A stretch of DNA of 64,000 nt, from NCBI RefSeq assembly GCF_001640805.2, contig NC_066855.1, positions 16,826,701 through 16,890,700 of the forward strand, read 5' to 3'. The translations under genes were made by a program, and so were the position numbers. The DNA is from Lates calcarifer (taxonomy: Eukaryota > Chordata > Actinopteri > Centropomidae). This document shows, in pieces, positions 34,741-47,060 of the stretch (the stretch's first letter is position 1; every line of letters starts with the position of its first letter). Below the pieces are notes generated by a model. That model did no database searches. It saw nothing but the letters and a program-made list of their open reading frames with translations, and was not told the DNA's origin.

Positions 34741-34983
34741 TGTGTTCAGCAGTTTGATGAATATTCCTTGTTATAAATGAACATTAGAAATCACAGTTTC
34801 CCCACAGTTCAAGGTGAAGTCCTTAAACAGCTTGTTCAGTCTGACCAACAGTCTACAACCTGCATCATCAGAGGCAACTTACGGTTTAGCTTTTGCTCAA
34901 GGATACTTCGACTTACTGACAGGTAGTGCTGGAGAGTTTAACCAGCAACAAGTAACCTGCTCCACCACCAAAGCTACTGCTGC

Positions 34984-35120
34984 CCCCAATGACATAAAAC
35001 AGAAAATTCTCACATTTAAGAAGCTGGAACCAGAGAATATTTGGCATTTTTGCTTGAGACACAATGATGAAAACTGTTCTGTATTAATCGTTCTATATTA
35101 ATTCAATCAATTACACTTGT
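34984..35120 (-). repeat. 'GAAACGATTAGTYGATT' teleost repeat, copy 6
   Basis: Minus orientation: CATAAAACAGAAAATTCTCA, then CATTTAAGAAGCTGGAACCA, GAGAATATTTGGCATTTTTG, then an ATTAATCG-like inverted end near 35084-35110. Confidence 0.7.
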
Positions 35121-36469
35121 CTCATCAGTGTCTATGTTGACACGGCCCCTCAGACCCTGTTTGGCTCTGGCGTGAGTTTATGTTTTTAGTTTGGCCGCTC
35201 TCACCTTCCCTGAGCCGTTTAGGGGCCTTGGATATTTCCATGGTGAACAGCTGTGATCTAAATATACAGAGGGACTTCCTAACTTCAGGAAAAAGATAGA
35301 AGGAAAGGCCAGATTCAGATCCTTCCGCAAATTTCCTGTAATAGTGTCCCTAAGAGACTAAAGAAAAACACACGGTAAACACAGTGGCAGTGTGCAGAGG
35401 ATTGAGGTCAAACAGGTCAGAGGCTGCTTGTGTATTTTTATTTTTAATTATTCAATAACACTCAGTCTTCACCTACAGTCACACGGGTGATCCCCGATGT
35501 CTTGCCTTGCAGACTGGTCTAACATGCAGAGTGGTTGTCGAGGCTCCGTGCACCTGTCCGACATTCTTGCGCGCAACAGTGTTGCAAATATGCATCTCAT
35601 CTGTGTTGCAGCTCAATCTGACACACAACTGTGCACTGGCTTTAGGATAAATATACTGTATGCATCTGAATGTGTCAGTCAACAGCAGTACATATCTGTG
35701 CTGATGTTATGTAAGCTGGACCTCATGTGATTTCAGAATGCCTGTTTAAAGGCCATCTATCCCAACACCCCATAGGATGTGGCTGCAAACATAAATAAAA
35801 GTATCAGACTTTATATTACACACACTCACAGAAAGAATGATATTTCAAATGCAATTTAAAAAACTTTCTTTCAGAGTTGCCTCTCCAATCCTAATGTCAT
35901 AATAAATTAAAATGTCTAAATTTTTATTTCTATTTCAACTTTCCCTGAATGAAAAAGCTAAATTTACCCAAACAAAGATTTAAAAATGTAAATATATTAA
36001 TTTAATAATGCATACAATAATGCAACGGTTAGGTCTAATCCAAAGTGGTGCAGGCTCCAGACTGTTTTCCACATTTAAGCTCTGCAACAACGATGTTAAA
36101 TCCTTTTATCTTTTAAAAAGTTTCAGATTTAACAGTCAATCAATAATAAAATTTGAACAGATACAAAAATCCCATGATTAAATTATGAGACAGTCACCAT
36201 GTTGTTTTTGCAAATGTACAACAATCCCTGTTTTTACCTGCATCAATAGCAGAAAAGATAAATGAGTGCAGTCTGTCAAATGAGTCTGAAACTCTAACTT
36301 TGCAGTATGGTAGGTCACTAGTTCAGTCTGTCCATTCAATGAAATGTGGTTGGTTTGCGAACCTAAACAAACTAAGCAACAAAACAATCTTCCTTTCTTG
36401 TGGAACGGCTCTTGGATTTCTCCATTACGCGTCTCAGGGTCCATTTCCCCGACAAATTGAGATGAATTG
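35121..36469. other. Intergenic, no gene seen
   Basis: Short frames at 35479-35730 on both strands overlap each other and show no domain. The remainder is AT-rich. Confidence 0.5.
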
Positions 36470-36700
36470 TGTGAAAGAGGTGCACTGGGTCGCTCTGGGG
36501 ACACCCTTGAGAGGTGTCGCAGCGCGCCTCGTGACGCTTTCCCCGGGATCGTGGAACAATAGGCGGAACCAGCTGCTGTGGGAGTCGGTGTGACACAGTG
36601 GAGAAGCTGTTTACAGGCAGCCGGCCGCTCAACTCAGGCCGGACACCAGCCTGCGTCAAGCTCTCCCACAGTTTATCACAGCGCGGCCCTGCAAGCGCTG
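36470..36700. promoter_or_regulatory. CpG-dense block
   Basis: About 18 CpGs in 230 bp. It includes a GCAGCGCGCCTCGTGACG stretch (about 36518-36535), a SOX-like AACAAT (36555-36560), an E-box CAGCTG and GCAGCCGGCCGCTC. The neighbouring 3 kb is CpG-poor. It could be a promoter or enhancer. Several overlapping frames cross it, but none encodes a recognisable protein. Confidence 0.35.
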
Positions 36701-38314
36701 CAGACTTGTGTATGTGTGTTCACTGGCTCACAGGGAAAGGTCAGCCTTCATCACAAGGTCTCCACTGGTGCAAGGTCTCCATATGACACTCTGAACACAA
36801 TGAAGTTTATCTACAGCGTCTGTTTGATGGATATGAGAGAAATCTATAAGCTGCAAATTTTGCATCTGCAAAACTTTAGGCCTGAAACTCGAGGCTTAAA
36901 GTGCACAGAGTTGGTTTGAACTCTGCAGCCTGAGGTCACTGTTGTAGCTTTAATTCATACTGAGAAGGAAAAACAACACCTTCATTATATTACTTAAAGT
37001 TCCCTTATTCATTTAATATTAAAAGATTTTGCATATAATAAGTAACTGTCAGGAAGATGCAAATTACTCCAACACTTCATCATCTACATCATCTGCCAAC
37101 ACACATGCAGCACAGGTGCTGTCTTTTGGTGAAGCATACGGTCTTTCAGGGCTTATGAATGGTCTTCCTCTATAGTAACTTTCCCCACAGAGAAGTTACT
37201 GTAAACGCTTTTGAAATTCATCTCTTACTCAATCTCTGTTTAGCCAAATTAACCACGATTGCAACAGCAGAGCAGTCGATTCTCAACATTTCACAGCTTC
37301 CAAGAAAACAGGGACATCGCTTCATGGAACAACCCAACCTGCCCCGGTAACTCCCATAATTCCCAGCTGTTCTGCTGACCTCTGCTTGTGTGTGTTTGTG
37401 TACAGTTTGTGGACGGGCAGCTGTCCCCGTTTCATGACAGGTAAATATTGTGTTTCACCTTCCTCTCAAAGGATGATTCAAAAATAGTTTCTTTTAAACG
37501 GTCTGGGTTTGAGCTACAAGTAAACAGCGCATGCCAGAGATAACCCGGCTTGGGTTACCCCTGCTTCGTTTTTCCCGCTTCACCTATAAACAGCCTGATG
37601 CTCATTAAAAATCTCAGATGGGAATAATGAAATATTTGCACCCTCTGTTGCATAGTTTTCCACCTCTGTGGTGACTGACACGTGTGTGGTGACTCAGCAG
37701 GGTTGGTATCATAGTTTTTCCACCTCTCACTCGGTCGTTGGTAAATATTAGGGGAAGGTCACGTTTGTCAGTGGGTGGTAAAAGACTGTGAGAATGTCGT
37801 GTCAATCACACAGAGGTGATTACGACCAGGAGCTTCAGCTGTGTGCTGTATCCAGGCTCAAAGCAAGGGATGCTGAGTCACTGCTGCGTCAGTAAAACCA
37901 GGAGGATCACACAGGAGTCCCACCGTGGTAGAGGGGGAATTACTATAGGACTAATGATTATTTTTACTTTATTGATTGATTGGAGTGACTAGGGTGGCAA
38001 CCACAAACATCCCCACTTCAAGTCCAGCTGAGGATCTTTGTTATATGTTGTTCTCCGTCTCTGTCTCCCCTTATTTCCTGTTCTTGTCTCAAGTGTTGGC
38101 CTTCAATTAAAGACATAAAATGCCCAAAAATATGGTTTCTGACACTCACCTGATCAGTTCATTGACTAATTGTTTCAGCACTAGGAGGAATACACTATAG
38201 TTTTGTTATTCTGCTAAAAATGAATCATGCACATGCACACATCTGCAGATCAAAATGCACCAAACATTTCACCTGATTTCTCAAAAACTATATTTCACTG
38301 TTTGTTGCAACAAC
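36701..38314. other. Intergenic, no gene seen
   Basis: No supported gene. A short reverse fragment of the GAAACGATT family (about 38140-38180, TTGACTAATTGTTTCAGCAC) is embedded near the end. Confidence 0.5.
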
Positions 38315-38500
38315 GTATTATTTTCATTTGCAATTAATCTCTCTTCTATTTTTCAAAGAATCTGTGTGTGTTTTTTTTAAATCTATAAAACAATGAAGTT
38401 ATTGAGATTGCTTGTTTTGTCCAACCAAGAGCCTAAAAGCAAAAGATTCAGTTAACAAAGACATAAATCAACTCTGATTTTAAGAAAAAAGCAGATTATT
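38315..38500 (-). repeat. 'GAAACGATTAGTYGATT' teleost repeat, copy 7
   Basis: Minus orientation: TTATTTTCATTTGCAATTAA, then ATTGCTTGTTTTGTCCAACC, AAGAGCCTAAAAGCAAAAGA and TTCAGTTAAC in inverse family order. Confidence 0.65.
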
Positions 38501-41500
38501 TTTTCAATCTAATACTTTTAGATTAGCACTACAAAGAGCTTTTTAAACAAAAGGGAAAGAGATCTATAGATAGAAGTCAAAGCTACTAATTTTTGTTTGT
38601 TGTTGACACTTTGACCTCAAATTTCAGCATGCAGGTCAACAGAAACATGCTACTTAGTGGGCAACTGCATGAATGTTCAACTCACAATTCACCTTAAACA
38701 TCATTTCTCCATCAGTACACTTTCACATTTTCATGCAGAGACAGATTAAACGTTTTATTGTTCTTCTAATGGAAACTGCCTCTTTAAACCTCTATTAATA
38801 TTTCCAAGTATTTGGAAGCTTTCAATTAAACACTGAACTCTGATGTCATGGTTAAAACCAGTGGTTTTAATGGTGGATTAAACCCATCAATCAAGATCAA
38901 CCCATCCCTCCTCACTGCTATTTGCAGGGACGCAAATAAAGACAGCAAGACAGATGCACTGACCCCAGCAGATGCAGAAGAGTATGGTTTCCAAGTAGAT
39001 TTTCAGTAAATCTAAATTTAACCCCTGTGCTGCTATTTTCTCTTTAACAAGGGGAAACAAACTGTAATCAAGGAACATGATCAGCCCAGGCTTTTCAGAT
39101 GGAAAAAACGTGACGAGTCAAAGTAGCAGAAGGGGGGGAAAAAATACATGATCTCTGGTCTCGTTTTTATCCATTCAGCAACTTCCCTTTGATGTTTCAA
39201 TTCTACCCCGAGCCACAGCCAGTTGTGTTGTGTGGTCTTGAATTACACAGAGGAAGAGCGAGTGGAAAGAAAGAAGGGCAGGAGACACACGATACAATGG
39301 AACCACAAGGGGAGAAACTGTGCAAGGCTGCCAACATCTCTGCTGCTCTGCTTTCCCTCCTCGTTCGCTCAAAACGGTCCCGTGCATGAACACTCACCCA
39401 GATTTCTCTGTGGAGTGTGCACAGATTGGAACAATACTTTCAAAATAAGGCCAAAACATTTTCCATCACAGCTCGCAGGTGAAGTACAGACAAGACAGAA
39501 TTTTGGAGAAAATACTAAACAGACAAATACATATAAAAATGCATATAAATATCTAGAATTATTTTTGATGTATAAATAAAAATGTTTATGTTATACCAAT
39601 ACAGATATTTCAGTATATCAGATATGTCTGAATTGCAATACAGAAATATCAAGACATGTACATGATATTTGAGATACTTTTTCAAGTGGGTTGCTTTCTT
39701 CTACATGTAAACTATAGTTTGACTCTAAACAAAACACTAGCTGGCAGTCCCGTGTGTTGGTCAGGTGAACCATGCCGTCATGCTTCTATATCAAGAGGCT
39801 GTGTATAGGGCACCTTGTGTAGGGGATGTAGGCACGTGACAACTCTTTAAGTTTGTCACTTTATATCCTGTTTACATTTTAAAGCCTGACAAGTTTTACT
39901 GAGGCCACTGACCCACTTCATTTAATGTCACTGTGCACAGAGACACCACCAGGTCATTCAGTGTCACCTCCACACTGTCGCTTCAAGCGTGGAGATGCTT
40001 TGGTGTTACCGGGTAGAGTTTCTTGTTCAAAACATAGCACAGCAGCATTGTGATGAATAGTTTGACAGTGGAGTTAATCCTCAGTTCCTACACCAGCGGC
40101 CCTGAACCTTTAAAACCTCAGGGCAGTGGCTGTGAGGGCTAATGAATCTGGACGGCTTCTTTGCATGTCAGCCAGGCTCAATGGACAGTATCAGGTTGGT
40201 CACACTTGCTGCTTTGTATATCGCCTGTGTGAAGGTCAATACTGATGGAGACTGTTTACCAGCTATACAGTATTAAAGGAGCATTAACATACCTGTGATA
40301 TTCAAATACAGCAGAGAAAGCCAACTCCAGTGGAGAGGATTTATAATGCGATGGAGAGTTTGCACAGAGTTGCTATCTAGCAAATGGGCTCTGACTTATT
40401 GACGTCACTCCCTGAGAGGGGATGTGCCAGTGTCATATTTTCATGCTACAATTAATGTGGCCAAAAATATCACAGTAAATGGTTTTATCACAATATTTAT
40501 TTCTCTGAAATGCAAATATTAGAAGTGAAATAATAAAATTACCAAAAAACATGTTTGAGTTGAAATCTATCAAACCTACGGAAATTAAACATAAACTATG
40601 TATTGCATCTTTTTTTGAACCTGGCAAAAAAAGGAAAAAAAATACCATAAAACTGGAGCTCAGATAATTCCACCTTTAAGTTGACTTGAGAAGCAACAGC
40701 ACACCCCCCAACCGCTCTGCTGCTAACAAATACCACAGCCAGACCCGAACCTGACCAGAGAGGACAGATGTAATGTGTACAATTTGGCTGCAGTGAATTT
40801 CTCCCCTTGTCAGTCATGTAAAGTACCTGCTCTCAGCTCTTGACTCTTGACTAACTGATGTTAGCATAGAGGGTCATGGACACATTAGCCAAAACTAGCC
40901 AGGAAAGGAGACTGGTTACTGGATACTGATGATGTCTGACTGGTAGAGCGGTGCAGCTTAATAGCTAATCACATAAAACTGTAAATGACTGCAGGAGCAC
41001 TGTGTGAAAAACACACAGCCCCTTCATTTTTCCCTCAGGGGTGAGGCTTCCAGCAAAAAGAAGAAACGTGCTCCACTTAACTTAATGTCATATCATCCAG
41101 AAAGTGCAAATTCTCTGTGAATGACTTTGTTACTTGATCAGTCTTTTGTCTTCCTTGTGATTGACGCAATGGAGGAAAAACCAACAGGCAACTTTTAGAA
41201 CTTTCCAGAGTTGCAAAATTCTTCCTTGCAGTTTTTGACAAGCCGTCAAACTCATGGTTCTAGTTTTCAAATCAGGATTGAATGTCACCGTCTGACGGAT
41301 ACCTGAAACAACACCTTCCCCGTCAGCACGGTGTTACGTGTAACAAAGTCTATTTGTGCAGTAGCAAGGCTGTACAGTAGTGTTACAGCAGTGTTCAAAC
41401 GAGCAGTGCAGCAGCAGGCCCGAGTGGGTCAAGAATCAACAGCTTCAGTTACAGTTACTATTTTCTGGCACCACACGCGAGCGTTCAGTGAACTCAGCAC

Positions 41501-42218
41501 AGCGAAACTGGGGACCACAAAACTACAATCTGAACTCCACATCTGTGGAGTCTGCAAACTATTCCTCTGCTGGACACCTCAGACCACACAAGCAACACAC
41601 TGTCAAACCAATGCCAACAGAAACCTATTGACCTACAATACTGTGATTTTAATGACAGTGACGCTCTTTCCTTTATGCTGGAGCATTAATGAGAAGCAGA
41701 AGATAAAAGGCCTGGATACATACATGGATGTGAACTATGAACTCTGCAATACTGATATGAAGAAAAGTCCACCAAACTGTCACATAAAACCACTGCTTTG
41801 AGGAAGAATATTTCTTTGCTGAATATAAAAGTGTGTTCAGAAAATATGAATGAGATTACCTATCAAGCCAGTTTTCCCCATGAGTCCAAAATTACAGGAA
41901 AATAATCAACACAAAGAGGCTTTGTGTAAGACAACACTTATGTTTACACCCATACAAACAATACCAGCTGATTTAAGTTCATATTGCATCAACAGAAAAA
42001 CCCCCAAAAATAAAACCAACAACCTAATGCAAAACCACCTTAGTCCACAATACACACGAAGCTCAACAGTATAATTTCAACTCTAGGAAAGTAAACACAC
42101 TGAGAGCGGAAATCAGACAAACAGCAGAAAGTCAATACAACAACCAGACTGGTAGATGTTTTTGTAAAGGCTGATAAGAGCCAAGACATCAACACGTTAG
42201 AAACAAACTTGTTTTTAC
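38501..42218. other. Intergenic or intron of an unknown transcript; no gene seen
   Basis: About 3.7 kb without recognised exons. The longest frame here (156 codons, 41331-41801, +) has no recognisable domain. If the exon proposed at 42219-42545 is real, this is the start of its first intron. Confidence 0.4.
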
Positions 42219-42545
42219 CTTGTTGAGGTGAAGCAGTAGTTCCATTTGGAAAGAGGTGTAGTAATCCCAGACGTCCGCGGCAACGACAGGTAAACTCCAT
42301 ATTCGGCATGAGGTCCGCATTTTAGGCTAAGTGACACGACCAGGAACCGACAAAGCGTCAAACTTCAACTTTTATTGTTGTTTTGGTCAATGTTCCTCTC
42401 TGAGGGTAAAATGAACTGCTGCTTTGGAATTTCCGAGTTTCATCCGAGCAGATGGCCTTTGTGAAAGTCCCACAGCGGGTTATGTCTGGGTTTCGCCAAG
42501 ACTTGGGGGGCAGAACAGGGGATTATTTCCTCCATAAAACCGTCC
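42219..42545 (-). other. Candidate orphan first exon in a CpG-rich promoter
   Basis: Read on the minus strand, a CpG-rich interval (42230-42700) with GC boxes (CCCGCCC near 42650) and a TTTATAAA TATA-like element (about 42571-42578) leads into a segment ending CAACAAG|GTAAAAAC, a strong splice donor at 42219/42218. An ATG at 42309 opens a frame of 30 codons up to the donor (MPNMEFTCRCRGRLG...). That peptide is not recognised and may be a leader of a noncoding RNA. No following exon was found. A weaker donor on the + strand (GACAG|GTAAAC, about 42289) means the direction is not certain. Confidence 0.35.
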
Positions 42546-42700
42546 TGAAGTGGAATATCAGACGTTTAGCTAACTAGCTTGTTTATAAAATGCGACACCA
42601 GGTGTTTCCAAACAGCAGGTTAAAGTTAGCGGGCTAAAGACCGCATGGGCGGGACACGAGCGATTTAAATCACCCGCCTCGGTCGAAAGGGTGCGTTTGA
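42546..42700 (-). promoter_or_regulatory. CpG-rich putative promoter
   Basis: CpG density is high relative to flanks. It contains GGGCGGGAC (GC box on +), ATTTAAAT, and a TATA-like TTTATAAAA. It would drive the candidate exon on the minus strand, roughly midway between kcnj2 and map2k6. Confidence 0.35.
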
Positions 42701-43189
42701 TTTATACTTGAGGTTGGTACAGGATGAGTCGTGTTTTGTCAATTTAACAGCATAACAAAATAATAATTTTTAACAAAATAAAAATATACATATTCTTACT
42801 TACTGACGGGGAAAACTAGAAAATCCCCACGTGTGTAGCTGTAATTTATTTTTATTTTAATGTCGATTAACTGATCGATCTACTGGTCTAGTTGCCTTCC
42901 AGCTATGACAGAAAAAAATCATTAAGAATACTCTGATATCAAAGAAAACTAATAAAATCTGCGTCCTTATTCTGGATGGCTACCAAGAAAGTCCAAAAAC
43001 AAGTTGACACACCCTTATTGTTTGTTATGTCTTGAGTCGGTGTTTTATTTTGTTTTATGTTGTTTGTTTGTTTGTTTAAGTTTTTTGTTTGTAAATTCTC
43101 AGTCATTTTATTTATTTATTTATTTTAACTGATTTAGATGATTACTAATGCTGCTTTTTGGGGCATTGTATTTGGGCCAGACATACAGA
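42701..43189. other. AT-rich low-complexity spacer
   Basis: Contains TTTG and TTTA short tandem runs (43063-43077, 43108-43125). No gene seen. Confidence 0.5.
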
Positions 43190-43450
43190 CAAGGAAGGAA
43201 GAGACAGAGAAGTAATATCTGTCTGTCCTTACTCACTGACGTGCTCTTACCAATAAACCAGTTTTCAAAGGTCATTTCCTTATTCCACAGAATAGAGTGG
43301 TGCTTTGAAGCCAGTGTTAACTCTTTGTGCTGTGCTATCACTTTCCATTCACCCTTATTTTCTGCAGTCGATCAGAGTAATTCCCATCACCCAACTGTAT
43401 TCTCTGATGTACAGCACTTTATCCTCAAACTTCCTGAATTTGACATTAAA
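43190..43450 (+). repeat. Local duplication, copy 1
   Basis: Shares with 44600-44930 the ordered words AAGAGACAG, a TCTGTC/TGTCTTTA-type stretch, ATTTCCTT, CACAGAAT, CACTTTYCATTCACC, TTTTCTGCA, CTGTATTCTCTRATG and ACAGYRCTTT. Identity is moderate with several gaps. Not coding. Confidence 0.65.
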
Positions 43451-44599
43451 TTCATGCATGTGCTGTATATTCTTCACTGCTTTAATCCTGCCTATAACCA
43501 CTGTCTTTTCACTGTGTGGACAGACAGTGTATTGGTATCTGCTCCGTAGCAACGACAGAGGAGCTACTGTAACATGCAAACACACTAATCATCCTCTCTG
43601 AGCCTGGAAATAGTCAGCTCAGTAATGCATATCCTCAGTGGAGGAGCCTGAGGATATTGTAAATGACCTTTTTTTTTTATTGCAGGATAACATGTAGACC
43701 AAATCCAGGTGTGAGACGGTGGACCCTAACTGTTGCACATCAACATTAAAATTCAGATTTCTGGTAGCCTGTCCAGACTGTACTCTCAGCCAAAGGCTGG
43801 CTCCAGATCACTGTAGACAATGTAAAGGACATTTTAAATCTGTAGAGGTATAGAAAATGTTTGCTGATTTTTTAAAATTAATGTTATGATGGTCCCTGAT
43901 CTGACTTCTGTAGTCACTGGGAACCAGTGAGAGGAAAGTAAAATGAACGCTTGTGGATCTGGAGTTCATGTTGCCCCCTCTGCGATTTCAGACAGCTGCA
44001 GCATCCAGCTTTACACCGACTGTTACTTACCATGCGTGAACAAATGATTGATGATGGAGAGAGAGAGGGAAAACAGGGTGAACCTGGTATGTGCTGTGTG
44101 TGTCCTCCTCTCTCTTTAGGGCCTGAGAGGTGGGTTGCACCAGAGGTGAGACTGCTACAAGAAGGCTAATAACAGCTGAACCTGTCAGTGCCAGTCGGCC
44201 AGACAAAAGCCAGAGGGGTGTTTCAGGGGATGTGGCCTTTGGCAGGGATGGGACACATGTTTGGCACCCGGGCACATCACGTAGGCGCAACAGGGGGCAT
44301 CTACGCCCACTTTGGACCACACAGACAAGCCTGCACACATCTGAGTGGATGCTCAGGAATAGACTAGCGGCTGTAGGAAATAAATAGCTGTGGTATCACA
44401 GATCTGGGCCAGTATTTAATTTAAAAGCTACCAGTGACTGTATTCTTTAGCCTTTTTTTAAAACTTCATGTGATGAATCCTCTTAAGTTGAGTTGGCTGC
44501 CCTCAGTGGTGGATACACATGTAACTGGTCTTTTCCTGCTCACTTACTATATATATATTTTTTGGGAATCACTTGCTTTTATCTGGGCACCTGAGAGTA
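43451..44599. other. Spacer between the two duplication copies
   Basis: Contains only overlapping short frames without domains. No splice-supported exon was found. Confidence 0.45.
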
Positions 44600-44930
44600 A
44601 AGAGACAGGCAGACAGGGAGAGAAGAGATGGAGAAATGACGCCCGCCTGTCTTTATTGATGTAATTTCCTTGTTACACAGAATGCAGCAGTGTTTAAAAA
44701 CTGCTCCTCTTTTGTCAGTTTCGGTTAGATGTTACATCACTTCATTCTCTGAACAATGAAAATAAAGATGGCATTGATTTTCTGTGGAATCACTTTTCAT
44801 TCACCTTTTTTGTCTGCACAGTGCATTCCCCTCATTATCTGTATTCTCTAATGCACAGTGCTTTGTCTGCAAAGCTGAATTTCCTTCCTATACCAGTGAA
44901 GTTTTCCTTTCATTTTCAAGCAATTTACCA
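44600..44930 (+). repeat. Local duplication, copy 2
   Basis: Second copy of the 43190-43450 sequence, about 1.4 kb downstream in the same orientation. It carries an extra block (about 44700-44770) not found in copy 1. I could not match either copy to a fish repeat family I know. Confidence 0.65.
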
Positions 44931-46809
44931 TCAATTCAGTTCCTGTTAAATGGTATTTCTAGACTATTGTTTTTTTCTATTTGTATTTAATTTAATTCAA
45001 TTCTATTTTAAGTTATTTTATTTTGTAATTGTTTAGTTGTAATGCATTTCTTCACATTACGTAAAGCACAAGGACATGGACTACATAATTTGTTTTTGTT
45101 TTTCATGATGGTCATTATGTCAGATCATAGTAGCAAATTTCATCTTGACCAATCATCATTCACGTGTCTCTGTGTCCCTGGGGAGGAGGGTCAAGAAACT
45201 TTAAAGACGTTGTCAAGAGCATGTCAATCCACCAGGAGGCCATGTAACCCTAACACCAAACTGATGCCAGAGAGCGCTCTGTCATTCTTACTACTAGAAT
45301 GCCCATTAGTCACAACATCATGTCACATTCAGGCTGAATCTTTGCAGTCTGACGTGGCTCTTAAATCTCTGTTTGAAAACTGCCACACAAAGTTGTCTTG
45401 CCTTGCTGTGTGTATGATTGGCTATTATTCTTTAAGCAGACATGAGAGCTTGAACAGTAACTCCCTCATTTTACTGTAAAGAGAGAAAAGACCTGCTTTG
45501 CTCCTGTTAGGCTTTTGGAGCATTCTTATTTCTAATCCTCAAAACTTTGAGAACTACATTCCCTGAGTCAAAAACTGGACCGTCAGGCTGCTTTGATTCT
45601 GGTGCACAGAGGTGCGTTTGTGCAGATCGCAAGAGGGATGAAAACATTGTGCACTTATTATCTCAATTCTGATGAGCCTCATCAGATCACTGTCGGGTTC
45701 AGGTAATGCACAACCTATTGTGGATAAGGGCAGGCGGTGAGCCAGGAACAGGCTTTGTCAATACTGCTGCCCTTTTGCATCACAATTTTATTCAATAATT
45801 TCATAATGTGGAGTAATCTGATGTTCTATTTAGTTTAATAAGCTATCCATGCTACATTTCAGGAGGGGCCCCATCGTGTGTGTGTGTGCAGGAATGTGCC
45901 GGCTAAAATGAAAAACATAAATTTTCCATTGTGGAGTTTGAGGACTTCTATAGGAGCTTGCTGTATAGATAGAGAGAGGCAGCCTTCAGGGGAATAACCA
46001 TATTTTCCTGAGGGCACTGTATAGTTTCCACCTGTGTTTAGTTGTAGGCAGGTTCACATGTCAGGAGATTTAATGGTCTGAGTTTCCCTCCATGCCCTGA
46101 CTCCACTCTTTTTGCCCTTCCTTCTGTGGTTGTTTTGTGGTGTTCGAGGCAGGAGCAGGAAGCATTTGTTGTGCACAGGATGCCTCCTTAACGCACCGCT
46201 CCCACTCGCTAATAACTTTAACACTTCTTCTTCCCCTCGGCAGCGCACACAAACGGGACATGTTCACTTCCTCTTTGGCAGTCACTTCCTCTGTGGTCAG
46301 CAGCTACGACATTCACTCTGTGTATGTGTGTGTGTGGTCAGATTAGTCGAGTACAGCAATGCTATCTTATGCAAGCTGTATCTCGCCCAGGGACCTGCAA
46401 GTTAGGTATTTTCCAGGTGGGTTCTGTTTTTACTTGGCTCTTCCAATTGCAGATTTGGGATTTTAAACATGACATGTCTTGAAACATACAAAAATTTAAC
46501 CATTGCAGAATGGTGCCATGCATTGACAAAGCCTTATTAGTGCTTCAAGGTTACCTACTTTAAGAGTCATACAAAGACTGGTTTGCTGAATGGTAAAAAT
46601 TAAGAGACTGTATGAAAATTATTAGTTAGAGAGGTGGGGTTGGTAAAAGTTAGGGGTTATGTATTTTTTCTGATTTATAGATTTAGTTAGTTCTCATAAA
46701 TGTCAAAATATGCAAAATAGAGTTAATTGAGATTGAGCAGTATCCTGAAAAGAGTGGATCATTTTAAGTTTAAGTTTAAAAGACTGTTTTGGATGGAGAA
46801 GTGTGGACT
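44931..46809. other. Intergenic, no gene seen
   Basis: Includes a 145-codon + frame (45042-45479) without any recognisable domain, signal peptide or splice context. Considered chance. Confidence 0.45.
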
Positions 46810-46810
46810 G

Positions 46811-46852
46811 ATGTAGCATGCAGAGGGAAAATGATGTAGCATGCAGGTGTAT
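46811..46852 (+). repeat. 15-bp direct repeat pair
   Basis: TGATGTAGCATGCAG occurs twice, starting at about 46811 and 46833. Confidence 0.8.
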
Positions 46853-46949
46853 TTTCTGATATTTTTCCTTCGAGCAACACACAAAGTGATGTCATCAGTC
46901 AGCGATGTCAGTCACAAATATCAAACATGTTTAAGAAAATCGCTGGCAC

Positions 46950-47060
46950 CCAGCTGGCTGCATAGTTATGGTGCTTACCTGCAGCATCCATGGTTTGACT
47001 CCCGGCCGGAGGTACCATCCTCTCTCTGACTTCACGCTGACCTGTCTGAATACAGGCAAA
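46950..47060 (+). mobile_element. Degenerate tRNA-derived SINE head
   Basis: Reads as the head of a fish tRNA-derived SINE: an A-box-like AGCTGGCTGCATAGTTATGG, then a B-box-like GGTTTGACTCCC (about 46991-47002), then the CGGCCGGAGGTACC and CTCTCTCTGAC sequence. It lacks the usual body and tail, and both boxes carry changes. I do not call it a functional tRNA, because the acceptor stem does not close. Confidence 0.5.

Noticed and set aside
41331..41801. 156-codon + frame
   Set aside because: Starts at a non-ATG codon, has no recognisable domain or repeat identity, and lies in a repeat-rich intergenic stretch; likely chance.
45042..45479. 145-codon + frame
   Set aside because: No signal peptide, domain, codon bias or splice context that I can support.
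46950..47020. Possible tRNA gene
   Set aside because: A-box and B-box-like words are present, but the cloverleaf stems do not close; it fits a decayed SINE head.
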